From positions 62,001 to 126,000 of the forward strand of contig VKHL01000075.1 of assembly GCA_015146655.1 (NCBI GenBank): a stretch of DNA of 64,000 nucleotides. The letters run 5' to 3'. Below the pieces are notes generated by a model. The model was not told the DNA's origin. It was given only the letters and a program-made list of their open reading frames with translations, and ran no database searches. Within the stretch, counting starts at the first letter, position 1. Every line of letters begins with the position of its first letter. This DNA is from Ochromonas danica. Lineage: Eukaryota > Sar > Chrysophyceae > Chromulinales > Chromulinaceae. Below, piece after piece: positions 41,680-52,459 of the stretch. Both the position numbers and the translations under genes were made by a program.

Positions 41680-42595
41680 TTAAGAGGAGATGCCCAAGTT
41701 AGCATACATCTGCCGCTTCTTTTTCTCTTTCTTTGATACCTAAAGAAGTAACGAAATAGGTAAACCACAGCAACAACAGCAATAATTGAAGAACAGTCTC
41801 ACCTCTTTTAGATCTCGATCTTGCCAAGTACTTTTCCTAACTTTCATGGGCCTGTAGTAGCAACAGCCGCAACAAAGAAATCAACAAAATATCATCAAAA
41901 TATGATTAATAGAATAATTCTTACCGTGATGCAAGATACTTGCCATTCATTTCACGAATCGCCTTGGCACAATCCATAGGATCGAGGAAGGAGACAAATC
42001 CATAACCTCGTGACTTATTTTCATGCGCTGACTTAATCACTTTAGCTTTGGCAAATGATGGATAATGTTGGAATGCCTTCGTCAGTTGTTCAGTGGTAGT
42101 GTCTTTAGCAAGGTCACCCACAAAGACACGATAGTCATTATCTGGCCATTCCTTCAACGTCTCGTCCACCCAGACCTCGTCTGCAACTTTTCGAACATAT
42201 TTCTCTTCCGTTCTTAGCTTAACAGGTTGTGTGGGTTGAGAAGATTGAGGATTGGAGTAAGCAGCAAGTCCTTGATAATCAACGGCTGTGGAGGAGGATT
42301 GGGCTGATGAGGCAGCATCAGCTGTTAAGCTATTCTCCATTCCACCATAGTCATAGGTATATACAGCATGTGTCTTAATCTCAGCAGGCTTTGCCACAAT
42401 AACTTGTGAAGTCAATACAGGCGCGGCGGAGACAGTGACTTCTTCCAGACGGACACGTTTGCTTGGCGGATCTTCTGTAAGCACCTCAGAAGAGGATGAA
42501 GCGACTGCAGGTTGTTCAGAAGCTGTTGTTGTAGTATTTGTCTCTATTTCATTAATCTCGGCAAAGAAGGATCCTAAATCATCATCTTTCTCCAT
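41680..42595 (-). CDS. RBM42: RNA-binding protein, RBM42-like (single RRM)
   Basis: Exons 41925-42595, 41803-41851 and 41680-41739, introns 73 and 63 nt, GT-AG, phases consistent; 259 aa. The first 135 residues are Ser/Thr/Ala/Gln-rich. The segment VRKVADEVWVDETLKEWPDNDYRVFVGDL leads into the RRM, here cited as two blocks (VWVDETLKEWP, DYRVFVGDL). RNP1 is SRGYGFVSF. After the splice come PMKVRKSTWQDRDLKEV and a Lys-rich end. This arrangement, with the RRM followed by the KVRKS-W-DR tail, is diagnostic of the RBM42 family, which associates with the tri-snRNP and affects splicing. It is divergent from the MORN gene, with 146 bp between starts. Confidence 0.9.
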
Positions 42596-42741
42596 ATTTT
42601 CTTATTATTTCTTTTGTCTAGACTATTTTCCTTTCGAAGAAAGTACGATTATTGTGATGCGTGCGAATACTCCCTTCCCATATGTGAGTTGTCGGCCTGC
42701 TGCTGCTCTGGTCGAAGAGAGCGAACAACAGGAAAGAAAAG

Positions 42742-45150
42742 ATGAGCACTTCGGTCGTCCTTGAAGGCGAAGTCATCATCTCAGAAGAAAAGAATTCTTC
42801 TTGGAAAGGCGTTTGGAGGTTTGCAAAGGATAAAAAAGGCACTTTAGCTTTTGAATATGAGGTAATGACATGATGAACCACCCCTCAGCATACAGAGAGA
42901 GAGAGACAGAGAGAATTCACTGACGTATCTTTTCACTTTTCATTTATTTTCATTATATCTATGTTGAAGTATTGAAGTTTTCTTTCTTTTCATTTTCAGT
43001 TTTTTTTTCAGTTTTGACTGTTCTACTCTCTATGTGGTCTCTCTCACAATTCCTCTTCTCACTACTGTCAATGTGCTATACAGAAAATAGGTCATGAGGT
43101 ACCAGTAGATCTCTTAGAGTACGTCTCTTTCCTAGACCCTGCTAGTGTTGCTCATTCTCTCAATAGTAAGAATGAACAAACGACAAAGAATAAGAAAGGA
43201 AGAAGAGGTCGTCCGCCAATCTTCTCTTCTTCGACTAAACCTGTCAGTGCTGTAGGAGGAGAAGGAGGGATGGAAGGGATGGGTGGGGGTGATGACCGAG
43301 TAGTAGTAGGAGGAGGAGCAGAGGAGATGGCTGTGATGGATGATAGTCTAGACGACTCTCAAGCCATGCTGTCATCTTCTCTGCTGGGGGTGGAGGAGGC
43401 AGGGGAAGGCAATGAAGACAGAGGCACAGAGAATGCCACACCGCCCCCCATAGCAGCTAATACCACCACCTCCTCCTCCTCCTCCAGTCAGCAGCAGGAG
43501 CAGCAGCAGCCAGCTGTCATTCCATCCGCTCACCCTTTACTAGGCCTATGGAAAGGTCATTTCGCTGTGAGCTCAGCGAAGGGAGAGGAAATAGTCGAGG
43601 AGACGTTATTCTTCTATTCTGTGCTGGGAGAGGAACTGCTTCCACAATTTCGAGATCTTCCTCCTGAACCTTCCTTTCCCTTTTGCCTCTTGAAACATCA
43701 TCATCTTCTCAATCCAACTCAAGCCGCTGCGGCTGCGGTCGCTCAAGTCACTGTAGAGAATCCTGAGGATGCACCCTCTAGCATGTTAGAGCATCTGACA
43801 AAGAATGTTTTGGTTGGATTTGGTCGAAATGCTATTGGCAGATTCTCTGTCGCAGCACTGTATGATGAGCAACAACATGAACTTCGTTGTGAGAAGAAAT
43901 ATATGAGTACAAAGTATGCTATCAAGAGAGGTAGACGAAGTCATGCAGAATATGCTCTGAGCTATGGATACAGTCCAGCCACAGGCTTGGCAGCTCCTGC
44001 ACCAGGCATGACAACGCGACAGGCATCTGATGCTGGTGGTGTCGTCACTAACCCAACAGAGGAGGGAAGTGCTAGTACTAGTCGTGCTTCTCGTAACCTC
44101 TACATCAATACTGCTGGCAAGCATAGTGGGAGTCTGGATGGTGCCGCCGCCGCAGCAGCTGCTGTCACTGTAGGAGATGAGAGCCTTCCCAGTGGAAAAC
44201 GCAAGCGATCTAACAGTGTTCGACCTGATTACATCACAACGTTCTCTCACAACAACACAGCCAAGACATCCAAAGCAGATCTTGCGCGATACTATAATGA
44301 ACAATATGCAGACCATCCTATGGCATTGGTGGGCTCTCGCAACCCTGACAACGATGAAGCAGCTGCACCTGGTGCTGAGGGCTATCGTGAAGCATTCCTG
44401 GATGTAGACAGCGGGGAGATTTATGAAGGACAGTGGTCACATGGTGTGAGGCATGGATTCGGCTTGTGCCTCTATTGCCATGGACTGCTTTATGAAGGCC
44501 AATGGCTTCGTGGTCGAGAGCACGGGAAGGGGACCTTAATGACCGCAGACAGACAGATCATTTATACTGGTGATTGGGTCGATGGTAACATGCATGGATC
44601 TGGAGAGTATCACTATAACAATGGAGATATCTATATTGGAGATTTCAAAGAGAATAATCGTCATGGACGTGGAGAGTATGTCGTCTATTCTTCAGGAGCT
44701 CGATATGTTGGGGAATGGAAAGAGAATCGGAGACATGGCAAGGGGCACTTCCTCTGGAGTGATGGCTCTTATTATGAAGGAGACTGGGAAGCTGACAAGC
44801 GCCATGGACGAGGACTACTGGAGTTGTCGAATGGGTTTAAATATGATGGAAACTGGGTGGGAAATGTCATGGAGGGCAAGGGAACGTGCACCTATGCTCC
44901 TTCAGGACAGACTTATCAAGGTACTTTCAAAGCAGGTCTGCGAGATGGTCGAGGTAGCATCTTATTCCCTCAGGGCAGCGCTTTGTATGAAGGTCGCTTT
45001 AAGGAAGACCGCTTTGATGGACAGGGAACAATCAAGATCACGGCGGTGAGTGGAGGGACTGTGGAGGACGAGACGTTCATCCCCATTCAGATCCAATCTG
45101 ACTTTTGGAGAATTCACTGGAAAGCAGGCTTTGGGGCGAATGCTCATTAA
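42742..45150 (+). CDS. MORN-repeat protein
   Basis: Exons 42742-42861 and 43084-45150, 222-nt GT-AG intron in phase 0, 728 aa. The N-terminal part is unique, with an AT-hook-like KKGRRGRPP near residue 80, an acidic segment and Gln/Ser-rich linkers. Residues about 480-695 contain roughly nine MORN repeats. Examples are YEGQWSHGVRHGFG, YTGDWVDGNMHGSG, YIGDFKENNRHGRG, YVGEWKENRRHGKG and YEGDWEADKRHGRG. MORN arrays bind membranes or scaffold flagellar and cortical structures in protists. No enzyme domain is seen. I start at the first ATG after the divergent promoter. Confidence 0.9.
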
Positions 45151-45463
45151 GATAACATTATATCATTGATCAATGCTTTTCTTCTCCCATATTTGTGCTT
45201 TTGAAGGGTGAAAGTGTGCTTGGGATAGTAGTCTAGTAATATAGACTAGTCTGGTCCCCGTCTTGTCTAGTCTCCTATAGTCCAGTCTACTGTAGTCTAG
45301 TCTGTGTTAGTCGTACTGTGCTGTAGTGCAGTGTTTGGATGTAAAACGGTGAGGTGTTGTTATTGCGTGGGATTGCCTCTCCTCCCAGCCTTCTTCTCCC
45401 ACATGTGACAGACAAGATCACATCATCACAGGAAACAATCACCACAATTCTACCAGAAGAAGA
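45151..45463. other. Intergenic with degenerate TAGTCTAGT-like repeats
   Basis: About 310 bases between two plus-strand genes. 45225-45310 is a run of related AGTCTAGT/AGTCCAGT units of no clear period. The remainder is the leader of the U-box gene. Confidence 0.45.
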
Positions 45464-47605
45464 ATGAGTCAAACTACGACGAAGATCCCTGATGAGTTTA
45501 TCTGTCCCATCACTCAAACGATCATGTTAGATCCATACATCGATGTTGACGGTCACTCTTATGAGAAGAAGGCTATCGTTTCCTGGCTTGAGCAGAAGAA
45601 AACATCTCCCATCACTCGCAACCCCATGACATTAGGGCACATCTTCCCTAATCGTACCCTGGAATCTCTTATTGAGAATTTTCTTGCGCAACACCCAGAG
45701 GTCCACCCCATAGAACCACCTGCTGTCTTTACTGACACCTTCCTTGGCTTTCGTTGGGATGAAGCTAGGAACAGCGAGGCATTAGGAAGGAAGCCTTTGA
45801 TACTCTATACTGTTATTGATACTTCGGGTTCCATGCAGGTTTGTGAAGAACAGAATCAGGCTGGTGAGAAGGGAGGCGAGAGTGATGAATTCTCCAGATT
45901 GGATCTTGTCAAGCACACTCTCAATACCATCGCTACCTCTCTTACTCCCTCAGATAGAATCTGTGTCATCAAATTCTCTTCAGCGGCTTCTGTTTGTGTT
46001 CCCTTAATAACGTTGTCGGAGGAAAATAAAAAGGCTGTCATGACCAAGGTAAATGAACTAGAAGCAGAAGGACTAACTAATATTTGGGATGGAATGCGAG
46101 AAGCAATTGGCCAAATTGCTCTTCTCGAGTCCACGCTAGATGACCCAACTCAAGCAGACGACTTCAACGTGGCCATTTATCTTCTCACCGACGGTGAGCC
46201 CACTATCCATCCTCCGGCTCCCATTGATGCCACCATCGAGAAGTACATGCGACGGCATCTTCGCGTTATAAAGCCATCAGTCAGCACGTTTGGCTATGGA
46301 TATGTGTTGGACTCCCAAATGCTTCTCAGCATTGTCCAAAAAGCTCCTATTGGAGTGCAGCCTGGTTGCTTCGGTTTCATTCCTGATTCTTCGATGGTTG
46401 GTACAGTATTTATCAACGCATTAACACACACATTGCATCCTAGGTCCTCATCTGCAGTAAGTTTCTTGCAAAGCGCTTCTTACATTCAACAATTGTATGA
46501 CAAGGTCAAAGAAACGCTACGACTGTTGTCGACACCAGGTGTAAACCCTGAGGAGCAGCAGAGCTCATTAGCTGCCTTGCTCGAAGAAGCTAAGCAAGCT
46601 CTGGGCCAGCACGATGCTCGTAATGACCAAGACGAATATCACGATCTGGTTCGTGCCTTTATTGAAGGCTTAATGGAAGATGCTAAAGCTACGCTGGATC
46701 CAAGTTCAGGCCAAATTGATAAGGCCATTCAACCGATTCACCTAAAGCGCTGGGGTCAACATTATTTGCGTTCGATTCTTTCTGCATTTGAAGCACGACA
46801 ATGCATTAACTTCAAGGATCATGCCATGCAAACCTTCCAACAATGTGATCCTATACTTGAGAAAGAGCGTGAGCGAATCGAAGATATTTTCATATCACTC
46901 CCACCTCCTCCTCGCCCAGTCCCCAGCTTGCACGGACTTAATGGTCATCCTCCTACAGTCCCCAGCCTCCATATGTTTAATATGGTTGCTCCTTCTCCCG
47001 CTCCTAGAAACATGCAGCGTTTCTATAATTCTTCTGGTGGATGCTTCACTGGCGATTCCTGGATAATTTTGTCGCTTGGCACTGCTGCAGTGCTAAAGAG
47101 AGTGGATCAACTACGACGAGGAGATGTTATTTGGTCAGATGCTGGTTTTGCCACTATCGACGCCATTGTACAGATTCCTTATACAGGGCCACTTCACCAA
47201 ATAGGAAATAATATGAGATTGACTGCCTATCACCCTGTGTGCCTGAATGGACGAGATTACTTCCCATGCGATCTCGTACCTGCAACGAATGTCGAAGATA
47301 TCTTCTTGTACGACGTCATTCTGAGTAATCGCGGATTGCTACTATGCCCTATATTTGTTATGTCGGAGAAAGCATTTTCCCGAGAAGAGTCCAATCTGCT
47401 CGCAGTGGCTACAATCGGCCATAACTGCAATTTGCCGAAGTTCAGACACACCTACTTTGCTGGGGATCGAATGGTGGAGGATCTAATAGACCATTTTGGA
47501 TATGAGCATGACTCATCTACTTATTGGGAGTGGGGACCTGAAGATCGATTCTTACGTGACCCCCACACGGGTCTTGTCTTGGGAATCAACTTTGTTTCTC
47601 CTTAA
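45464..47605 (+). CDS. U-box / von Willebrand A / Hint multidomain protein
   Basis: Unspliced, 713 aa. Residues 8-80 are a U-box (PDEFICPITQTIMLDPYIDVDGHSYEKKAI in two blocks; NRTLESLIENFL), the E2-binding fold of ubiquitin ligases. Residues about 108-320 are a VWA domain with a complete metal-ion-dependent adhesion site (DTSGSM, a downstream Thr and LLTDGEPT). Residues from about 523 form a Hint (hedgehog/intein) domain: nucleophile Cys in GGCFTGDSWI, RRGDVI, then the TAYHPV block with the catalytic Thr and His. A GHN-Cys motif and RHTYFAGDRMVEDL follow near 650-670. VWA-Hint proteins are known in several protists; adding an N-terminal U-box makes a candidate ubiquitin ligase that may self-process. 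Substrates are unknown. Confidence 0.9.
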   Translation: MSQTTTKIPDEFICPITQTIMLDPYIDVDGHSYEKKAIVSWLEQKKTSPITRNPMTLGHIFPNRTLESLIENFLAQHPEVHPIEPPAVFTDTFLGFRWDEARNSEALGRKPLILYTVIDTSGSMQVCEEQNQAGEKGGESDEFSRLDLVKHTLNTIATSLTPSDRICVIKFSSAASVCVPLITLSEENKKAVMTKVNELEAEGLTNIWDGMREAIGQIALLESTLDDPTQADDFNVAIYLLTDGEPTIHPPAPIDATIEKYMRRHLRVIKPSVSTFGYGYVLDSQMLLSIVQKAPIGVQPGCFGFIPDSSMVGTVFINALTHTLHPRSSSAVSFLQSASYIQQLYDKVKETLRLLSTPGVNPEEQQSSLAALLEEAKQALGQHDARNDQDEYHDLVRAFIEGLMEDAKATLDPSSGQIDKAIQPIHLKRWGQHYLRSILSAFEARQCINFKDHAMQTFQQCDPILEKERERIEDIFISLPPPPRPVPSLHGLNGHPPTVPSLHMFNMVAPSPAPRNMQRFYNSSGGCFTGDSWIILSLGTAAVLKRVDQLRRGDVIWSDAGFATIDAIVQIPYTGPLHQIGNNMRLTAYHPVCLNGRDYFPCDLVPATNVEDIFLYDVILSNRGLLLCPIFVMSEKAFSREESNLLAVATIGHNCNLPKFRHTYFAGDRMVEDLIDHFGYEHDSSTYWEWGPEDRFLRDPHTGLVLGINFVSP

Positions 47606-47680
47606 TGCTTGGTTTCACTGCTTTTATTCTCACCCTCTTTATCAATGATCATTCAACAACCCTTCAATTATACTCTCGAA

Positions 47681-48409
47681 TCACTGCAATTTTGAGAGCC
47701 TACTTTCCAAATATTGTTTGACACACTCCATTGTAAGATTAAATTCTGCTGTTCGGATTTTCTTGATACCACCATGACAGTTGGTGGAAATAAGGTTGTT
47801 ATGGAAATCTCTTCCATGCCTCTCTGCTGCAGTATAGACATCAGGAGGATCCAGAAGAATTAGTGAGCCCGAAAGAGGATGAGCTTCACAATAGCGCAAC
47901 ATGGCCTCTGCAGCCCCACTGTCAGCAATCACACAGTCGTAGTCACTGAGATTCAGCTCACGAAGATATGATAGCCACTTCACTTCATAGCGCTTATCAT
48001 TCAACTCAAAAATATTAGGAATAAGGAAGAAATGAACTTGGAAGGGATTTAGAGCAGATCGAAGTAATGGAACATCAATCTCCTTCTTTTCCACCACCAA
48101 ACATTGCGAGGTGAGACTTGTTGACAACGGAGTAACATTACAATCCAATAGAAATACCAAACGCTTATTAGAAAAGCTTATTCTATCGTCATCACTTGCA
48201 GTCATCATCACCTTCATCATCATGCTGTTATGCTTGGGGATATCATTAATTGGAAGTGCAAACCAATGACAGAGAGATGGGTAATCAATTCTGCCAGCAG
48301 CTGTCCATGCCACAGCAGGAGATTGAGAGAACTGTGACAGCAGAGAGCAATAAGCACAAGAAAAACTGAAGATACGAAGAAATAGAACCAAGAAGAAGAT
48401 ATCCTTCAT
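47681..48409 (-). CDS. Secreted RBBP9-like alpha/beta-hydrolase fold protein, probably inactive
   Basis: Unspliced, 242 aa. An N-terminal signal peptide (DIFFLVLFLRIFSFSCAYC) precedes an unassigned region (25-140). From about residue 150 the sequence follows RBBP9/YdeN serine hydrolases: YDCVIADSGAAEAMLRYCEAH, SLILLDPPDVY, ERHGRDFHNNL and the STNC junction. The nucleophile block GHSSGA is changed to IADSGA, replacing the usual Ser position with Asp. The region that should carry the catalytic Asp and part of the His loop is about 30 residues short. I infer a pseudoenzyme; the family call itself is moderately sure. It converges on the U-box gene with only 75 bp between stops. Confidence 0.5.
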   Translation of the reverse strand: MKDIFFLVLFLRIFSFSCAYCSLLSQFSQSPAVAWTAAGRIDYPSLCHWFALPINDIPKHNSMMMKVMMTASDDDRISFSNKRLVFLLDCNVTPLSTSLTSQCLVVEKKEIDVPLLRSALNPFQVHFFLIPNIFELNDKRYEVKWLSYLRELNLSDYDCVIADSGAAEAMLRYCEAHPLSGSLILLDPPDVYTAAERHGRDFHNNLISTNCHGGIKKIRTAEFNLTMECVKQYLESRLSKLQ

Positions 48410-48578
48410 TTTTCATTTTTTTTGCTGCTGGGTGCTTAGTATGTTATGCGCGGGAATTCCGCACTGAGGGGTTTGAAGTCTATCTATAAGTTGTGATAAC
48501 ATCAAGCTTTCCTACAGTTTAGCTTAAACAAAGATTCAGATAACTTAGATATCTATCTGCCCTCCATCAAACAAAGAG

Positions 48579-51500
48579 TTAATGCATAACAAGCTGTCCA
48601 GCAGATCCTCCATGTTCTTCTTCATACTTGGCCAGTCGTAACAACATGGCATCATCCAAGTACTTCTGCACTACGACATCTTCAGCCAGACCCTTCCGAC
48701 GTCTTGTCTTCACCATGAAGTCTCTAGCCAAAGCCAAGGGAGGAGAAGGTTCCAATGGATGAAGCACCACAGAGCGATCCAAGGGATCCCCTGGCACCAC
48801 AGCCCAGTGATCAAAGACAGTCTGACAGAAGACTTGTCCCAGCGTATAAGAGCGCAAGTCCGTCTCAAAGCCAAACGAATCCATAGCAGGTAGATATGCT
48901 TGGATAGTATAGAATGGAGCCCCAGGCTTGGGTGCATCTTTGACGATATGACCTCGTCGACGAGATAGCACAGGGTAGACAGCTTGCACACAGTCAGCAG
49001 GTGCAGTAATCTCAGCTAAATAGACAGGCTCCAAGAGACGTGGAGAGGCTAATAAGAAAGAAGAATATACACCTCTTCGAATAGCTGGGATGACTTGTCC
49101 TCCTCCACGATGAATAGCTTCATTACTCAAATTAACATCCAACAGACGAACTTTCACTCCTCGCATTGGCTCATCACATAGAGGACCTTCTCTACTACCC
49201 CATTTAAACCCTTGTATCACACTCTCACGAATTTGACCTAATTGTTTAGCATCCGTCTGCATAGGGAGGGTATTATTAACCAAGAGACAAGGATCTTGAT
49301 CACCTGGACCAAAGGCCCAGAGATTATGCGCTGTAAGTGGGTCATATCCATAATGAGATTTGAAATACGCAGCAACGTCTTTATTATTGTGTTGCGTGAG
49401 GTTGACGTAACGTGCATCAATATCCGCTATGACCACGTCTTCAAGAGGCTCTGCTACAAGACTAAAAGTATTTCTCTTGTTTGCTGTCTCTACAAGGATA
49501 TTCATCAGAGAGGTATCTGTTACTGTCTCTTGTAAAGAAGCTACAGGATCCGCTACTTTGATCTCAATATCACTGTGCAGAGTGCGCAAGTCATGTAAGG
49601 CACAATCCAAATACAACTCTCCAGTACCTAATAGAACATGTTCACCTGATTCTTCTACTTTAGTTTGAATCAAAGGATAGGATTGAGTGAGACGACGAAG
49701 ACCTTCAATCATCTTAGGTAGTTCAGGAGGACGGAAAGGTTCAATAGCAACCTTAATGATTGATCGATTACGATGAATAAGAGGAAGGAAAGTCCCTATA
49801 ACATTATGATTCTCTTGGTCATAGTTATAGTCAGCAGAGAGAAGGGTTGCTGTCTTCTTAATGACACGATCAATCCCTCGCAAGAGAACAATCATACCAG
49901 CGGTGGCATGAGAGATCTCCATCTGCCATCTACCCATTGGCAAGGCAATAGCAGTCACCTCTGCTACCCCCATATCTTCATCATCATTCACACTATAGCC
50001 TTCTCCTAAAACTCTCACAGCCTCTCCCAAAGACAGCTTACCAGAATAAATACGAGCTAAGGCATCAAAGGCATTTCCTTCAGGATTACTATAAAGTTTG
50101 GTGACGTGAGCTATAAGAGGACCATCACTATCACAACGTGACATTGACTGATAGAGAGAGCTAGTCTGACTACCAGAGTAAAACAGGTCAAGAACGCGTT
50201 TGTTGGCGACACAAGGAGAGGCGATATGATTGGCTACCATAGTGACAAAGGCACGAGGTAGACCAAAGAATCGCTTACAAGCTACCGTTACCAAGACACG
50301 TGGATCAGAATGATACTCTTTCGTGACCATCTTAATTCCTAAGTCACGAAAGAGAGATTGAATCATTTGTGGACTCTCCCCTATGCAATAGGAATAGATC
50401 TTATACAAGGGATTAAGGATGAAGTGAATGAAGGTGCGAACATATTGATCATCTAGTCCCTTGCCACCTCCACTACGCTTTGTCATACGATTTGATGGTG
50501 TATGAAGATACCAATCACCCCACAGCCGACTAGCCAATTGCTGTACGGACACCTCTGAGGTAGTGGTGCCAGCGGTAGCAGCACGTCTTTGCAGATAATG
50601 ACTAGCAAAGGACTCTAAGGAGAAGCACCATTGGTGTAGACCTGAAGCAAAGCATACATTCCCCTTAGCAGGGGAGAGGTGAGGGATACGGTCAATATGA
50701 TAGGTAGGCGACGGTTTCGCTTTGGGATTAACTTGATGATCAGCTAGTCGTTGTCCTGCTTCAGAGAGAATACGATTACATTCTTCAATTGTATGTTGTA
50801 ACTTATAATAAGCATCTTGTGGAGGTAACTTTAATTCTAATATTAATCGATCCACTTTCGTTATTACTAGACAGATATCCACTTCATTTAAAACAGCTTC
50901 TTCTAACAAACGAGTTGTTTGTAAAAGAACACCTTCCACCGCATCCACAATAATAACTGCACCATCTACAGCCCGCATGGCTGCAGTAGCTTCATCTGAG
51001 AAGTTACTATGACCTGGAGTATCAATTAGGTTGACAACCCATGACTTATCTCTTAAATCCTCTAATAATAAAGTAATAGGTGTTGACTTAATACTAATCT
51101 GACGTTCTTGTTCATCTTTACGAGTATCAAGATATCGAAGAGAAGATGATGAAGAAGAAGATGATGATGATGAAGAGTATCGAATATCCCATTCTTTTTC
51201 ATGTGTAGATTCAATTAATAAATCAGCAAAAGATGTTTTACCATGATGAAGATGTCCAAATAAGGCAATATGGCGCAAGAGTGTTGGTGATTGACTTAGA
51301 CCTGTAAGATAGTCAGTATCATATTTTAAAGTAGGTATTTCCTTGGTGAGTAAGGAGAAGGTTTTAGGTTTAATAGGTTTGATAATAGGTTCCTGCAGGT
51401 CCTGTGCATCCTCATCTAAAGTGATGGTCTTCACTCCTGGATAGACTTCTTGAGCCTCAGGATAGTATTTCTTATCTTCATGTAAGATGATTCGATTCTC

Positions 51501-51725
51501 TTGACCATTACCATTGTGGTCATTATCATCATCTACTACTTCCATGACACCTCCTCCATTGACATGAATAAGAGCACCTCCTCTACCTCTACCTCGTGCT
51601 CCATGATCCTCCTCCTCCTCCTCATCTTCTAGATCACCTAGTTCACTGTGATCATCCACCTGGTCGTCATCCTCCTCATCAAGGTCAGGTCCAATATAGT
51701 TTCCAAACTCATCATAAAGATCCAT
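48579..51725 (-). CDS. EFTUD2: U5 snRNP GTPase SNU114 (EFTUD2)
   Basis: Unspliced, 1048 aa, close to human EFTUD2 (972). The acidic N-terminus (MDLYDEFGNYIGPDLDEEDD) is the family hallmark. The GTPase domain has GHLHHGKTSFADLL (about 155), a DTPGHSNF G3 motif, and TKVDRL in place of NKxD. EF-2-like domains II-V follow, with ELYLDCALHDLR, GSREGPLCDEPMRG and FGFETDLRSYTLGQ. SNU114 helps drive spliceosome activation and disassembly with Prp8 and Brr2. An odd run of 12 serines is inserted just before DTRKDEQERQISIK, in the switch-I neighbourhood. Confidence 0.97.
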   Translation of the reverse strand: MDLYDEFGNYIGPDLDEEDDDQVDDHSELGDLEDEEEEEDHGARGRGRGGALIHVNGGGVMEVVDDDNDHNGNGQENRIILHEDKKYYPEAQEVYPGVKTITLDEDAQDLQEPIIKPIKPKTFSLLTKEIPTLKYDTDYLTGLSQSPTLLRHIALFGHLHHGKTSFADLLIESTHEKEWDIRYSSSSSSSSSSSSLRYLDTRKDEQERQISIKSTPITLLLEDLRDKSWVVNLIDTPGHSNFSDEATAAMRAVDGAVIIVDAVEGVLLQTTRLLEEAVLNEVDICLVITKVDRLILELKLPPQDAYYKLQHTIEECNRILSEAGQRLADHQVNPKAKPSPTYHIDRIPHLSPAKGNVCFASGLHQWCFSLESFASHYLQRRAATAGTTTSEVSVQQLASRLWGDWYLHTPSNRMTKRSGGGKGLDDQYVRTFIHFILNPLYKIYSYCIGESPQMIQSLFRDLGIKMVTKEYHSDPRVLVTVACKRFFGLPRAFVTMVANHIASPCVANKRVLDLFYSGSQTSSLYQSMSRCDSDGPLIAHVTKLYSNPEGNAFDALARIYSGKLSLGEAVRVLGEGYSVNDDEDMGVAEVTAIALPMGRWQMEISHATAGMIVLLRGIDRVIKKTATLLSADYNYDQENHNVIGTFLPLIHRNRSIIKVAIEPFRPPELPKMIEGLRRLTQSYPLIQTKVEESGEHVLLGTGELYLDCALHDLRTLHSDIEIKVADPVASLQETVTDTSLMNILVETANKRNTFSLVAEPLEDVVIADIDARYVNLTQHNNKDVAAYFKSHYGYDPLTAHNLWAFGPGDQDPCLLVNNTLPMQTDAKQLGQIRESVIQGFKWGSREGPLCDEPMRGVKVRLLDVNLSNEAIHRGGGQVIPAIRRGVYSSFLLASPRLLEPVYLAEITAPADCVQAVYPVLSRRRGHIVKDAPKPGAPFYTIQAYLPAMDSFGFETDLRSYTLGQVFCQTVFDHWAVVPGDPLDRSVVLHPLEPSPPLALARDFMVKTRRRKGLAEDVVVQKYLDDAMLLRLAKYEEEHGGSAGQLVMH

Positions 51726-52459
51726 TGATATTGAGCTAATTTAGAATGAAAAATAGACAGAGATTTCTTCTCGAAGATGGAAGTCTGAAGACAGAGAGAT
51801 CACAATGGATATTTGGTGGAAGAGAAGTGTTAAGTGGTATTTATTTTTGAATGACTTCACCCAGTCAGTTCACTCTCTGCTGTTGGTCTGGTCCACACAA
51901 CTCTCACCAGACAGTTAAGGAATTACATAACTAGGGTCTCTGGTTGAGGAATTACATAACTAGGGTCTCTGGTTGAGGAATTACAGTGCAATAGGGAATA
52001 TACTTATAGAGCTAAGGAATTACACAATAGCTGAAATTTCCACCGTCCACCACTACCTTCACTACTTTGTCTTTCTCTGCTAGCAGTCTCTGGCTGTTCT
52101 GCACTGCTGCGTCTCGCATCTGTGGACCTTGAGATCCGCTCAACTGTTAAACTACTGCGAATCATCTGTGATCTCAGATCTGTGTGATAAATTCGCTCAC
52201 ATTCGTTATTCACGTTCACTTTCTATAGTTGCTGCTAATAGCTGACCACAAGCAAGCCTTGTTGCTTTTGCCTTCTATCTGCTATCTCAAGTAATTTGTT
52301 ACTACTCTACTCTACTTCACTCTATTCACAGTCATTTTCTTGTCTTTTGATTTGCACGGAAGAAGGTAAAGACAAAGATCTTCTTCTCCCCTCCTCCTCT
52401 CTCTGTGATCTCCTTCTCATCACCCCTCTCCCTCCTTTATCTTCTTCTTCCTAACAGAT
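51726..52459. promoter_or_regulatory. Divergent region with 29-bp tandem repeats and a leader intron
   Basis: About 730 bases between SNU114 and a small plus-strand gene. A 29-bp unit (core GGAATTACATAACTAGGG) repeats at 51918, 51947 and 51976 (the third is partial), with a further partial near 52014. A likely 5'-leader intron runs from a GTAAAG donor at 52366 to the CTAACAG acceptor ending at 52458. Confidence 0.55.
51918..51995. repeat. 29-bp tandem repeat
   Basis: Two complete copies and one partial copy of a 29-bp unit with identical sequence through AGGAATTACATAACTAGG and TCTCTGGTTG. Located about 190 bp upstream of the SNU114 start. Confidence 0.9.
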
